Positions 1-11,319 of a DNA stretch of 64,000 nt are shown one piece after another. Made by a program: the position numbers and the translations under genes. The DNA is from Prunus persica (Eukaryota; Streptophyta; Magnoliopsida; Rosales; Rosaceae). Where the stretch lies: contig NC_034012.1 in NCBI RefSeq assembly GCF_000346465.2, positions 14,281,119 through 14,345,118 on the forward strand. The letters are read 5' to 3'. The stretch's first letter is position 1. Each line of letters starts with the position of its first letter. Below the pieces are notes generated by a model, which had not been told where the DNA came from, did not search any database, and saw only the letters and a program-made list of their open reading frames with translations.

Positions 1-529
1 CCTTCACGTAAGTATTATTTAATTTTAATTCTTATGTTACGCATTCAAGTTTAAAGGTTATTATATGAATGTTTTAATTTATATTTTATGTTATGCTAAA
101 CAGATGATGATGGTGGAGAGGAGCCAGTTGGTTCTTCAGGAGTCCGCCTCCCAACTTCCTCCCGATACTCCGATCGAGTCTGTGGATCCTCCACAGGATG
201 CTGGGTTTCAGATCTTGACGGAGACATTGGATCAGACTCTAGGGAGGAGACCGGGGACATATTGTCGAGGGATGGGGAATGCCAGGCGGAGGGAACCCAG
301 ACCCCGTTCATCAGCGTAGTCAAACAATCAGGTCATTGCTTTGACAGCACAGATGGCCACTCTTCAGAGTCAGATGTCGGTCATTCTGCAGTCCCTGGCA
401 CAGTCCGGCATTCCAGTCCCGCATTTTGATGCGCCGACCTCTGAGCCCATCCATCCCGAGCATCCCCAGCAGACGACGGCCCCTGTAGACCTCCAGACCT
501 TTGAACACATGTGCCAGACGACAATGTAG
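1..529 (+). pseudogene. TNPA-like (plant transposase Ptta/En/Spm family) C-terminal fragment
   Basis: The end of one exon (1-7) is followed by an intron starting GTAAGT (8-103, ending CAG) and a last exon (104-529). The last exon encodes LGRRPGTYCRGMGNARRR, like the 'G..RG.G' tail of the plant Ptta/En/Spm transposase family. It continues as a helical, Gln-rich tail (ALTAQMATLQSQM) and ends in TAG at 527-529. An in-frame TAG at 317-319 breaks the exon. A second copy lies at 29968-30955 on the minus strand. In En/Spm, TNPA binds subterminal motifs and helps pair the ends; that role is inferred here. The N-terminal part is outside the window. The stop makes it non-functional as it stands. Confidence 0.7.
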
Positions 530-747
530 ATTTTGGAACATTATTTGATTAGTTTTATTATTTTCATAATTATTTTTTAAATATTTCTCTTGCAGCATAC
601 ATTTATTTTATTTTATATAATAAATCTGTTCTTTACAATTCATTTTTTTATTTATTAGAATTTCATTTTATTACCCAAAAAAAAAACCAAATTTATTTTT
701 TTATAAAATAAAAAAAAGTAATATTAAAATTAAATAATATTTATATA

Positions 748-1246
748 TATTAATTTTGCGTGACGAAATCTTTCTCGTCGCGCAAATTTACATATTACGA
801 AATAAAAATGATTCATTTTTTATTCTTGCGCGACGAACATTTTCGTCGCTAAAAAGGATATGGGCGACAACAGTTTTTCGTCACGCAAAATGTGTAGACA
901 CGAATTGGACGACGAAGAACTCTTGGTGCCGCAAATATCTACGAGACGTATTGCGCGATGAATATTATTCGCCGTGCATCGTTGTGGCGACGAACCTTTT
1001 TTCGTCGCGCATAAGTTCGTGCGACGAACTGTTGTGTCGTCTTTGAACCTTTTGTGTAACGAAGGGTAACTGTCGTACAATTTTGCACGACGAGTGAAAC
1101 AATTGGTCGCGCAAAGTCTTTCTTCACGCTCTTTGTGTGACAGATTGTGCGCAACGAATTTTCTGTCGCGCTTGAGTTTGTGCGACTAAATGTAACTCTG
1201 CGCGACGAAATTGTCTTCGTCGCGCAAATCGTAAAATGTAGTAGTG
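748..1246. repeat. Subterminal repeats of CACTA A
   Basis: At least ten degenerate copies of TTGCGCGACGAA or TTCGTCGCGCAA occur in both orientations, often as head-to-head pairs. The last lies about 20 bases from the terminus at 1246. By analogy with En/Spm these are candidate TNPA binding sites. Confidence 0.8.
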
Positions 1247-2239
1247 ATAGAGGAAAGATAGGAAGAATAGTAAAAAATACATGTCGTTCGTATGGTAATA
1301 ACGTCCATATGAAACTTTTTGAGAACAAGAGTTCAATCATAAAACCAAACGGCATACAAAGACATTGGAAACTTATTTATTGAAGATATATGTGTAGACT
1401 TGATTTTCATCTCTGTTCGTTAAACGATTTACAAAAGGGACACAGTGGGCTACACTAAGTAAATGTCTTTGTCATTTTACTTTTATTTATTTTTATATTA
1501 CTCCATTTACTTAAGTTTACAATGTAAATAAGGAAGTACCCCCCATTTGGATTCAAATAAAAATACTAGAAAATCAAATTCCCACCAAATCAAAATATGA
1601 AAAATCGATTTTAGTGCAAAGTACGATTTAGGCTAAAAATGATGGCTCATTAAATCAATATATACTTCATACTAAAATCCCATAAAATAAAGTTTTCTTA
1701 TTTGATGTGTGAAGAATAAAAGCCGCCAAAAATTATCTTGAGAAAATGATTATTCTGAAAACCCATTTTTCATACTTAGTCAATATTTTTACATAAAACA
1801 ACTTTTCATGTATGATATGAATGCATGAAGGAACCTAAATCTAGGTAAAAAGCCTTAGATGTTCAATCTACTATGGTGTTAAACCGTATTTGGTTTATGT
1901 TAAAACTTATTAAAAATTAGTCTATGGAGCTATGAACTAGCTTGGTTTATACGATTTAATGTTTACTTTTATTTCTAGAAAGACTATAGAAATTGTAAGT
2001 ACCAAAAAAAATAATCATTAAATTTTAAGCTAATAACTTTAGCTAGCCCACCCGTTGAAAAATTCCTGATTCCGCCCTTGACGTCCATATGAAACTTTTT
2101 GAGAACAAGAGTTCAATCATAAAACCAAAAGGCATACAAAGACATTTGAAACTTATTTATTGAAGATATATGTGTAGACTTGATTTTCATCTCTGTTCGT
2201 TAAACGATTTACACGATTTACAAAAGGAGACAAACCATC
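1247..2239. repeat. Host DNA with a direct repeat pair (1301-1435 and 2081-2228)
   Basis: About 130 bases starting ACGTCCATATGAAAC occur twice, 780 bases apart and nearly identical. A third, more diverged copy lies at 27420-27545 upstream of peptide copy 3. The 640 bases between the pair are AT-rich and hold no gene. Their right edge (AATTCCTGATTCCGCCCTTG) resembles ends of some plant DNA transposons, so the spacer may be an insertion, but I found no matching left end or target duplication. Confidence 0.6.
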
Positions 2240-2492
2240 AACGTTGGTGGAAAAAAAATGAGTGTTTTTTTTTTCAAATTAAGTCCACAAAATGTGATCA
2301 ACTAGGTTTCAAGTGTTCCTCTCCTTTAGGCGTACGTCTTCAGTTCAACGATGTCCACAGAAATTCTTATCTCTCCCTCTCTTCCCCCACCACCCACTCT
2401 ATCCTCAAGGGTCTATAAATTGGTTGAGGCGAAGCCACATTAAGTTCACTCAACAATCTTGTCTTCATCTAAATTGTGTTGTTAAGAAAAAC
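2240..2492 (+). promoter_or_regulatory. Promoter and 5' leader of peptide gene copy 1
   Basis: A TATAAAT box at 2414-2420 lies about 75 bases upstream of the ATG at 2493. The stretch before it (CCACAAAATGTGATCAACTA, then a C/T-rich run) is repeated before copy 2 (6300-6456), mostly before copy 3 (27980-28139), and in part before the copy 4 remnant (63090-63153). Repetition between copies marks the extent of the conserved promoter. Confidence 0.75.
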
Positions 2493-2848
2493 ATGGCATC
2501 ATCCTCCAAGACTTTTCTTCTTCTTGGCTTTATGTTTGCTCTTGTGATCCTCATCTCCTCTGAGGTCTCAGCTCGTGAGCTAGTGGAAACTGCTAGTCAA
2601 GTTGCTAGTGAGTTTCTAATCTTTTAACTGATCACATAACCCTATGCATGTCAACTGATATAAATTCTTTTTATACGAAGGACGACTTATATATATAGAT
2701 TACTCTTATTGCAGGTAGACCCTATTTTGAACGCGGGCCAGTCACAGGGTATCGCTCCCCCCCACCCCCCCCGGGAGAGTATAGGCACGACCAAGGCCAC
2801 CATGAAAAACCAGGACTTGGTGTTGCTGAGACTGAAACTGGGAATTAA
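2493..2848 (+). CDS. Small secreted peptide precursor, copy 1 (two exons)
   Basis: Exon 1 is 2493-2607, the intron (GTGAGT...TTGCAG) 2608-2714, exon 2 2715-2848; 82 residues in total. Residues 1-27 form a clear signal peptide with a Leu/Phe/Ile core ending EVSA, so cleavage before RELVE is likely. The mature part has a run SPPPPP, then GEYRH, HHEK and GVAETE, ending GN. The start is fixed by conservation with copies 2 and 3. Compared with copy 3, the middle of exon 2 is shorter and the two cysteines are missing. AATAAA occurs about 100 bases after the stop. I do not recognise the family; the layout suits an apoplastic peptide or processed signal. Splicing is predicted, not shown. Confidence 0.75.
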
Positions 2849-4288
2849 ATAGATAACCCTTTTTCAGTGGATATTGCAGGTACTATGTGGTAATATAATA
2901 AGGATTTGTTTTATCAATTATAAAGGTTAATGTAATGTATTGGTTGAGTTGTTAATAAAACTCTCAATCATAATTAATTAGGATTTTAAGGTTTATCTTT
3001 GTACTAGTACTCATATCATACTGTCTAGGATATGTGGCTTTTTACCTTTATATATACGTTTGAAATCTATCCTAGCAATTTCTTTTTCCATAATTTTTGT
3101 ATGAATGAAAATCTCTCCAAGAGTAATTTTTGTTCCCAAACGTAACAACCCACGACCTCACCCCAAACCACAACCTAGACCACATGCAATGAAGCGACTT
3201 CATGCTACAACTTAGGGACACATACCATACAAATAGCATAAAAACGATGTGTTAAGGCTTGGTCATGGTTTTGCTAAATAACGAAAATTAACCTGTGTAA
3301 AGTGCACAAATTTTATATTATTTTCTTTGCCAAATAAACAAGTGATATAGTAGTATATTCTTTTTTAAAACACACAAAGAAACCATATTCTTCAAGAAAC
3401 CAATCAAGAATCTGATTTCAATCTAAACATATGAAGAGTATGAAATGCTAGATGCAGATTTTGAAGAAGAGAAGCATATTTCAAAAGCAATATGGAAATC
3501 TCAATTCGAAAATCATGGCCTCACCAAGTAGAAAATACATAGTAAAAGTTTTTCTCTCAAAAAATTCTTAATGGGTGAATTCGATTTCAAAAATAGAAGC
3601 AGATTTCAAGATCTATTTGGAAACCTCATTCTAAAAACCATGAACACTCTCACAGAGAAAATGGAAGAGGTAAAAGATGCCTCTCAACAATCCAAAAATG
3701 AAAGTGTTGGATGCTCTCTACCATTAGCCACCCTTTTGATAAATTAGGGCATCACAAAACAAAGACACCTGTGAGCTAATTATAAGAACTAGAATTGGAC
3801 AAAAATGGTTAGGACAGAAAACTTACAGCTGGCAACAGAGGCAAGCTCAAGTGAAAAATAAATGATGTGGCAGTAACACGTGACAAACAATGATGACTGG
3901 TCATGCAAAAGAGAGCACTACAATGCATGCAATGCAATCAAAGATGAATTACCGTCAGTTTGAGCTTGAGAGCATGGATCCATCATGAAGTTGATATCAA
4001 CTAATAATTCTTTTATTGTTGGGTTGGATCCACAATTAATCCTATGGATCCTTAGGATTGGCGAAGCCATACTAGATTATCGTAGCGCTATCCTAGATTA
4101 GTCTAGCTTCTTAAGCTTGATTAAGTGCATAAAAAATTACAATCAAATTTACATGTTTGTCAAGAAAAACAAAACATTTAGTTAACCAAAACCTACAACC
4201 CACGACCACACCCAAGACCACATGCAATGAAGCGACTTCATGCTACAACTTAGGAAAACATACATATAGCATAAAAATGAAGCGTTAA
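2849..4288. repeat. Downstream region of copy 1 with host duplications
   Basis: The first 300 bases match the 3' flanks of copies 2 and 3. Two blocks follow. Block R2 (about 3145-3390, starting ACAACCCACGACC) recurs at 26955-27190. Block R3 (about 3405-4186) recurs at 26243-26950. The start of R2 appears again at 4190-4288, right after R3, so this locus reads R2-R3-R2' and the second copy is cut by the Cassandra LTR. No credible ORF. Confidence 0.65.
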
Positions 4289-4529
4289 TGTAACATCCCA
4301 CGTCGACCAACAGAGAGGGGGTGGTGTGCCTTATATGTACATGCCCACTTCCATCTAGCACGAGGCCTTTTGAGAGCTCACTGGCTTCTGAATCATGGGA
4401 ATTCCGAAGTTAAGCGAGTTGGGGCTAGAGCAAACCCAGGAAGGGTGACCCACTAGGAAGTTGCTCTTGAGTTCCCTGAAACAAAACCATGAGGGCAGAG
4501 AGGGGGGCCCAAAGCGAACAATATCGTCC
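4289..4529 (+). mobile_element. Cassandra TRIM LTR (truncated)
   Basis: It begins TGTAACATCCCACGTCGACC, the usual Cassandra LTR start. It contains a 5S rRNA-like stretch (AAGTTAAGCGAGTTGGGGCT, then GGGTGACCCACTAGGAAGTT) matching the internal promoter region of plant 5S RNA. Homology to the inverted copy at 25729-25994 stops near ATATCGTCC, so the LTR end, primer site and second LTR are missing. Cassandra LTRs are known to carry a Pol III 5S promoter; whether this one is active is unknown. Confidence 0.8.
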
Positions 4530-5842
4530 AAATCAAACAAGGAGAAGGGCATGCAAAACAATGATGAGAGAAATTGAGTAACAATCCCAAAATTGACGAC
4601 CAATGTGTTAAACATATTGACCCAGCAAGCAGAGCATTATGAGCCTCATAAAAGAGACTTGGACCCATCTGCCCCATCATTGAACAATGCCAAACCAAAA
4701 TCGCCATCAGCTATCAAATCAAACCACAAGGCGCAGTTTGCTCAACTCCATTAAAAAATGGCATGGACATTTATACAATCTTTTTGTGCAGGGTGAAAAT
4801 GTATCGATAATATATATATACGTTTTGCAGACATAAATGAGAGATGACGAAAATGTATCGATAATATATCTGTACGTTCTGTATTGATAATAAATGAGAA
4901 ATCGAAATATTATCAATAACATATCGACAATCAAACATCCTGGGGACTACAATAATATGTATGATTTGTGTGGTCCTCAACTACTCATGGGGCAGAGTTC
5001 AGATGACCTATCCCCTCTTCAGCCCCACAAGATGCAGAGAGCTGCAGTTGGCCTCTCAATGTTGATTTGGTTTGGGTAACAATTCTAGGTAAACCATTAT
5101 TTCTGATGTTGGTGTTGGATTTCGAATGTACAAATTTGATATGATTTGTTCAACTAATTTGAATTTGTTCTCGGAAAATTACAATTTAATATAAAACGAT
5201 GACCTGTTTATACAAATGAAACTTGCGGTCAATCATACATGTGTTATTTGCCACCTTTGTTGACGGAAAAGTCAAAGGAATGAACAGCTAGCCATTTGGT
5301 TAATAACAAAATTTCTGCGACTTATAAAATCCACCGACAGTGTCAAAATGGGAAGGACTGCTTTTTCTTCTGTTTTGTTTTACATTTGGTCAACCCAATT
5401 GGGTTCAATAAAAAACTTCAAATACCTACTACCAAAAAGTAATACAGTTTTTGAAGTCGACATTATATTTGAGTAGGTTGGTTCTTAAAATTATGAAATT
5501 ATAGTTGATTTTATTAATATGATCGATTTCTCCTATTTAATTTTTTTTTTAAAGATTCGAATTATAAATCTCTTTGAACTTCTTGAGAATAAACTTCTCA
5601 TGTCGAATCCTACAAGATAAGAATGGAGGATGTTCATTCTCATGTTTGGGAATGATGGGAAATGAGGACTATGAACTATCATTTTCTCTCATTTCCATGT
5701 TTGATTTGTGCAATATTAAGAATGAAAAGTTCGGTTTTCCAACAACACTTTTGATTTTTTAGTACTAAAATATATCAATATGAAGAGTTTTTTAATGGTA
5801 AAAAATAATATTTAAAAATAATAACATGAGTAAATTAGGTTT
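4530..5842. other. AT-rich intergenic DNA, nothing recognised
   Basis: Only short ORFs in all frames, no transposon termini and no repeats shared with the rest of the window. Two related stretches around 4795-4920 both contain 'AAATGTATCGATAATATAT', a local degenerate duplication. Confidence 0.5.
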
Positions 5843-6456
5843 TTTACAAAAGGAGACAAACCATCAACGTTTGTGGAAAAAAAAAATGGACGACAAAAAG
5901 AAAATGAACGTTTGTCCACAAATAAGCTAAATATCAATGGGCATGCAAAGACTTCAAAGTAAGTCTTTTGCAGACCCAAAAAATTGGAAAAGCCAAAAAG
6001 AAGAAATCAACGTCCGGACAAGTGTGGGCCAACATGACTTTTCATACGAAGACTTGAAGGTCTTTGGAGCCACATCTCTCGCCTTGTGCGTTATTTGAAG
6101 CCATACTTGAAGGACATTGATGGACGTAGACAAAAGCAGCAACCAGCGCATTGCTTCCCCAGAGTTCTATTGGCTTTTGTATGAAAATATCCAAGAGAAT
6201 AGTACTTCCCTTCCAATTAATTTTAAACAAAATAAATATGAAATTTTGAACTGGTGATTTATTTGTATATTTTTTTAGTGTTTTTTGTCAAATTAAGTCC
6301 ACAAAATGTGATCAACTAGGTTTCAAGTGTTCCTCTCCTTTAGGCGCCATACGCCGTCAGTTCAACGATGTCCACATAAATTCTTCTCTCTCCCTCTCTT
6401 CCCCCACCAACCTACTCTATCCTCAAGGGTCTATAAATCGGTTGAGGCCAAGCCAC
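5843..6456 (+). promoter_or_regulatory. Promoter of peptide gene copy 2, cut from its gene by CACTA B
   Basis: About 400 bases (5848-6265) are closely repeated upstream of copy 3 (27538-27960), followed by the shared CCACAAAATGTG block, a C/T-rich run and a TATAAAT box at 6432-6438. The sequence continues only to AGCCAC (6456), where CACTA B begins. The matching leader resumes at 23066, 16.6 kb away. The TATA box is therefore intact but separated from the coding exons. Confidence 0.75.
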
Positions 6457-6839
6457 CACTACTACAATTTACAATTTGCGTGACGAAAGAAAATTTCATC
6501 ATACAAAGTACATATGAGTCGCACAAATTTCAATGCGACAGAAATTTCTTCGCAAAGAATTCGTCGCGCAAAGATCGTGAAGAAAGACTTTGCGAGACCA
6601 AGTTTTGTCAATGGTCGGGAAAAATTGAGCGATGGTTAACCTTCGTTGCACAAAAAGTTTTGGGACGACACAATTGATCGTCTCTCAAACCTTTGCGCGA
6701 CCACAACACGTTCTTTGTGAGTACACAGTGCGACGGTTTATATTCATCGCGCAGAATTGTAGGGACGAGAGAACTGTTCGTGTCGCAAGTGTTTGCGCGA
6801 CGACTTTTCTTGCGTGACGAAATTTACTTTAATTTTAAT

Positions 6840-7024
6840 ACACACACACACACACATATATATATATGGATCAAAGGAACGTGTATACTATATATACACA
6901 TATACTACACACACACACACACATATATACATATATTACACATATACTACACATATATTATTATTATTATTACATACATATATACACGTATATGAACATA
7001 AACATGTATATATATATATATATA
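6840..7024. repeat. CA/TA microsatellite flanking the MITE
   Basis: Runs of (CA)n and (TA)n fill 6840-7024. Similar TA-rich sequence continues at 7425-7700 on the other side of the MITE. Short ORFs rich in His, Thr, Tyr and Ile here are products of the repeat and not genes. Confidence 0.9.
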
Positions 7025-7424
7025 CAGAGAGCTTCCATTGAAAGATCCCTCAAATAGCTTATTTGAGAGACACCCCTTGTAGGCCCCACTCCGGATTGTA
7101 TTTCACTAATCCAAACCTTCTATTTTGTGGATACTCATTCAAAGATCATCTCTACAAAAAATCACTTGAATCCGATATCATTTGACCACTCAATTAAGTT
7201 ATTGAAATTTTAGCATTTTCTTGAAGCACTGTGTTCATTGATTTTGTAAGACACAATTGAATGTCGAAACGGTTTCCGATTTGTCTAATTTTTTGTAAGG
7301 ATGATCTATGAATGAAGACCTAAAAAATAGATGGTTTGGAGCATTGGGAAAAAAATTTTAAGGTGCCCTAAATGGCGTCCCTCAAATAATTTTATTTGAG
7401 GGATCCCTCAATAGAAGGGGACTG
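7025..7424. mobile_element. MITE with CAG...CTG ends (hAT-like)
   Basis: Imperfect terminal inverted repeats of about 33 bases share ATTGA..GATCCCTCAAATA at both ends, with outer bases CAG and CTG. Flanks are TATATATA on both sides, which fits an 8-bp hAT duplication but cannot be told from the surrounding microsatellite. The 400-bp interior has no ORF. Confidence 0.6.
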
Positions 7425-8289
7425 TATATATATATATATAAATACATATAGATATATACACGTATATTATTATAATATATCCATATACAAATATACATAT
7501 TAACATTATAATAATAGCATACATGTATATTATGATTATTATAACATACATATATATTATATATATATATATATGTATTATATCCATGTATATATTATAA
7601 TATATAGATACACCTATATATATACATATATAATATACAAGTATATTATAATATATATATAATATGTGTATATATATTATATTATATTATAATATACATA
7701 TATTGACGCGACGATAATCCAAGTCGTCGCGCAAAATTACAACCTTACGCGACGAGAACTGTAGTCGTCGAGCGAAATTACAACTTCACGCGACGATAAA
7801 AAAATTGGTCGTGCAAAATTGCAACTTTACGCGACGAGAATGAATTCATCGCCCAAAATTACAACTATACGCGACGAGAGTAAATTCGTCGGGCAAGTAT
7901 TGTCCGCCAAATAAATATGAAGGTTTGTTTCTCATTTTGATTTTTTTTCCTTTTATTTTGCTAAAGGAATGTTAAGGTTTGTTTCTCATTTTCCTTTTTT
8001 GAAAATGTTATCTAAAAATAATTTTCAAAAATATTACAAAAATGGTTCGGATATATTTATTTAACAATGTTTTATAGCTCAATTTATTTTCATTTCTCAT
8101 TTTCTTTTATAGCACAATTCGGCCAAACAACGTTTCATTTCTCCACATATATAAAGTTTGGATACAACAAGTACATATATTCAAACAAGCATATTTGCCA
8201 AAATCTTTACACTAACATAATTAAATTACAAAAAATTTCATTTACTATGTTTTACATGGCAAGTCAAAATAAATTGCATTATTCATCCT

Positions 8290-10204
8290 CTGAACTATAA
8301 ATAACTTTCGTTATCGTCTCTATCATCACTTTCGGTCTCCCAATCCTCCTCCTCTATAACTACATCATCGTCGTTGTTCGGGCCCACTACAACATCGTAT
8401 CGCGGAAGATCACCGAGGTCAATTTGTAATTGACTGAATTAGCATTTCGATTTAAGACACTCCTTGTATCTGAAACGGTTCTTGTATAACATTTGTATCT
8501 CGAAGTGTTTCCGCATCATTTTCCATTGAAGATTCTAAACGCTGGTCAGCGACGTTGTCAACGTCGTTGTCAGTTAGGTCTAGTTCTGGTATAGTATACA
8601 TGTTCCTCTGATCCATCTTCTGAACAACTTTCCAACCGCTCCTGGATTTAGGGTCATCTAGATACACAATCTATGTTGCCATGTTTGCCAAAATGTAAGG
8701 GTCGTCATCATACCAAGTTCTATTAATGTTCACAGATAGTAAGCCATGGTCGATTTTAACACTTCCTTGCCTATTTGGGTTAGTATCAAACCATCGACAC
8801 TTAAACATGATCACGTGGTATTGGTATTTGTAAAGCAATTGCACGACAGTTGTGAGTTTGCCATAGAAATTAATGTCCGTACTTTCGCCTCCACCTGAGA
8901 CATGGACACCGCTGTTTTGCTTACACAACTTGTCATCTCGTGCAGTCCCAAAAACTTGACGCCGTTAACATGCAACCCGAGAACAATTCAGCGCGAATCG
9001 GGCTGAACACCAAGTTATATAACTCTTCACTGTAAGTAGGGGAATTCGATGATTTCAACTTATTCACCTAATATTATAAAAAAAACATTCACATGTTAGT
9101 TTGAGAAAATTAAATACTACAATATATATGTCAAATACAAAACACTTATAACTTACATATTCCAAAAACCATTGTCGAAACAATTCACGGTGTTTCTTGG
9201 CATACAAATGTGATGGATGTTCTCGCTTCATCATCTCTTCATGCTCATCTAAATATGCCATTATCTCATCACAATTGTTCAATACGAACCAATGAGCTAC
9301 CTCAATGACATTTCTGGAAAACGACTCTCCTCGTGTAGGATCTCTAAAGGGTTGTGCGTTTTGGGCAAAAATAGAAAGTTTTTCATTTCTTACACCTCCG
9401 TCATTATTGCGCTGAGGATGATTGAAAGCCGTCTCCACATCTTTTAAATACATTTCACAGAAAGTAAGCAACTCATATTGAACCCAAGCCTCAATAATTG
9501 ATCCTTCGAGCTTCGCCTTGTCGCGTACAATTTTTTTCAGCTCTCTAAGAAGCCTGCCAAAATAAAACAATATGATACAAATTAGCAAGCGTGGGATAAG
9601 GATGCATAAACAAATGATGAGGATTGTATACCTTTCTATTAGATACATCCAGCGATAGTTGACAGGACCAGCAAGCAATGCCTCTTCTGGCAAGTGAACC
9701 ATCACGTGGATCATACTTGTAAAGAAAGCTGGAGGGAATATCATCTCAAACTTGCATAGGACTTGAACAATGTCATGGTGCAACTGATTAATGTCTGTCC
9801 ATTGATGTAGGCACGTCATCTTCCTCTTCCTTATTGATGTTGGTCGATGCAAATTGAAAAGCATCATTTATAATATCTATGACTTGTTCATTAGGATCCA
9901 CAATAGGTTCAACATTGTCCACTCTTGTGGCCCTTGAAGACGAAGCAATGACTAATTGTTCCCCATGATGGTTCCAAGTGCTATATGTCTCAATCATTCC
10001 AATATTCCTTACTAAATGAAATTGAACATTTTCAATTGTCTCCCACAACGTGTTGTGACAGCTTCTACAAGAACTTCGAATTCTAGTTGCACCCGGGTTG
10101 TGTGTATGTGCAAAGTTAATAAAATCCTCGATTCCATCCAAGTATTCGGCTGCGCATCTATTCGGGTTATGTATCCACTTCCTGCTCATAATTCCTGGAA
10201 CCAC
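8290..10204 (-). pseudogene. TNP2-like CACTA transposase with catalytic domain deleted
   Basis: Read right to left, the gene starts with a transposase-associated N-terminal domain (RKWIHNPNR..., EYLDGIEDFINFA, CRSCHN) at about 10190-9960, then an acidic linker. At about 9805 it jumps straight into a DUF4218-like domain (CKFEMIFPPAFF, VHLPEEALLAGPVNYRWM, IER). An intron follows (9631-9554, GTATAC...TTGGCAG), then ELKKIVRDKAKLEGSI and a second intron starting at 9156. A DUF4216-like domain (FKCRWFD, NINRTWYDDDPYILANMA) ends it near 8600. The Transposase_21 region seen in element C (59487-60110) is absent. The junction also shifts frame, and a TAG follows ANMAT. It cannot act as a transposase. 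Confidence 0.85.
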
Positions 10205-10276
10205 AATCGCAACACAACAATCACAACAACTTCATACAAAGTCATAATGTCACCTTATGCCTCCGGTAATGGCCCT

Positions 10277-10505
10277 ATCCCATTCGGGAATGCATAGTCA
10301 TGTCACGTATTTTACGGCTACATGAGATTAGATTTCGTTGTGGATGAATTTCGGCAACATTTTGATACAGTTCTTGAGGTGTACCCTAGGTATAAAATAC
10401 CTATGTACCACCCGAAGACGTATAGAGATGACACCGAAATCTCCACAACCGAAACCTAATCCTGTAGCCTTAAATTACGTGACATGCCTATGCATTCCCA
10501 AACTG
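10277..10505. repeat. Long foldback in the TNP2 leader of CACTA B
   Basis: The arm GGGAATGCATAGTCATGTCA (from 10285) is matched in inverse by TGACATGCCTATGCATTCCC-like sequence ending near 10500. Further pairs between them (TTTCGTTGTGGA with TCCACAACCGAAA; GGTATAAA with ATACC) make almost the whole 230 bases one imperfect hairpin. It lies just upstream of the TNP2-like start on the minus strand. Element C has the same structure at 61290-61515. Confidence 0.8.
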
Positions 10506-10989
10506 TCCAAATAATTGGACAATTCAAGAATTAATTGGACCGCAGTCATGCTTTACGCATTCATGCATGAAATCCAACTAATCTTGAACTGGAAACTAAG
10601 TTTTACTACAAATAAAAATAAAAGTACGAAGTTAATTGAGATTAACTTCGTACATCACAACACATTGTGCTACGTCACGCACAATTTAACAACATACTAT
10701 AATTATAATTTCACAAAAAAAATATAAGCATAACAAACTAAGTTTAACATAATGTAATTAATTTTATATTTTTAAAATATAAAACCAATAAAAGACCTTC
10801 TCAATCGATCTCCACTAATCGCTAATTACAAATATCCCTAAAGAGAACAAAATTAATAGCATTAGTATGAATTTACATTAATACTTTTAAACCAACAGCA
10901 AAAATACTTACCCAATGAACGTAGTGAATTCACAGCAGAAGCAGAGGCAGAGCTTTTTTTTTTTGCAGTCTGTCTCTGCAATGGCTGAA

Positions 10990-11314
10990 TCCAGATTATA
11001 TAAAGAAGGATTTTGCGCGACGAATTCCTTTTCGTCACGGGAAAAAAATATTTCGTCGCGCAAAATACCATTTTCGTCACGCAAGTACGCATCGACATCC
11101 AACTTTTACGCAATGAGAAATCATTTTCGTCGCTCCAAATTTCGTCGCGCAAAAGATAATTTTCGTCTCGCATGAACGTGCCGACATCTAACTTTACACG
11201 ACGACAGCGATTTCCATCCCACAAGTATTTGGCGCCAAATAAAATAATCCCATGTTTTCCTTACTCGATGATAACGTGTGGTGTCGAGCTAAGTATTCTT
11301 TTGCGACGACAGCT
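10990..11314. repeat. Right subterminal array of CACTA B, left half
   Basis: Repeated TTTGCGCGACGAA / TTTCGTCGCGCAAAA motifs run up to the point where Retro1 inserted. The array resumes at 22739 on the far side. Before Retro1 it was a single array of roughly 650 bases. Confidence 0.8.
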
Positions 11315-11319
11315 GTCGT
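11315..11319. other. Target-site duplication of Retro1 (GTCGT)
   Basis: GTCGT at 11315-11319 is repeated exactly at 22739-22743. It fixes the Retro1 boundaries and shows insertion into a CGTCG-rich subterminal repeat of CACTA B. Confidence 0.95.

Larger units (their letters stand above)
1..1246 (+). mobile_element. CACTA transposon A, right-hand part (cut by window edge)
   Basis: The element ends at 1246 with GTAAAATGTAGTAGTG, the reverse complement of the CACTACTACA terminus seen at 6457. Inside the end lie many copies of TTGCGCGACGAA and its complement, the subterminal motif shared by all CACTA elements here. A TNPA-like 3' gene end (1-529) points toward the terminus. In element C the same gene end faces the left terminus, so A lies in the opposite orientation. 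Its left end is outside the window, so the target duplication cannot be tested; the three bases after the end are ATA. Basis: sequence plus known CACTA structure. Confidence 0.85.
6478..7915. repeat. Left subterminal arrays of CACTA B and enclosed AT-rich DNA
   Basis: TTGCG(C/T)GACGAA-type motifs lie at 6478-6830 and again at 7705-7900, where units of about 45 bases each carry an ACGCGACGA...CGTCG(C/G)GCAA pair. Between them lie simple-sequence DNA and a MITE (7025-7424). The second array was probably contiguous with the first before these inserted or expanded. Confidence 0.75.

Noticed and set aside
1436..2080. Possible hAT insertion between the direct repeats
   Set aside because: The right edge looks transposon-like, but no matching left end or 8-bp duplication was found.
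4390..4470. 5S rRNA-like sequence (also 25830-25900 on the minus strand)
   Set aside because: It lies inside Cassandra LTRs, is diverged from plant 5S genes and is not a tandem rDNA unit.
4453..4707. Minus-strand ORFs overlapping the Cassandra LTR end
   Set aside because: They cross the LTR border and resemble no known protein.
5954..6230. Minus-strand ORFs of 65 and 62 codons conserved in length at 27645-27921
   Set aside because: They sit in the duplicated promoter of copies 2 and 3. Overlapping frames are equally open and changes are not codon-biased by eye, so shared ancestry explains them.
6693..7057. ORFs rich in His/Thr/Ile/Tyr
   Set aside because: They are translations of a CA/TA microsatellite.
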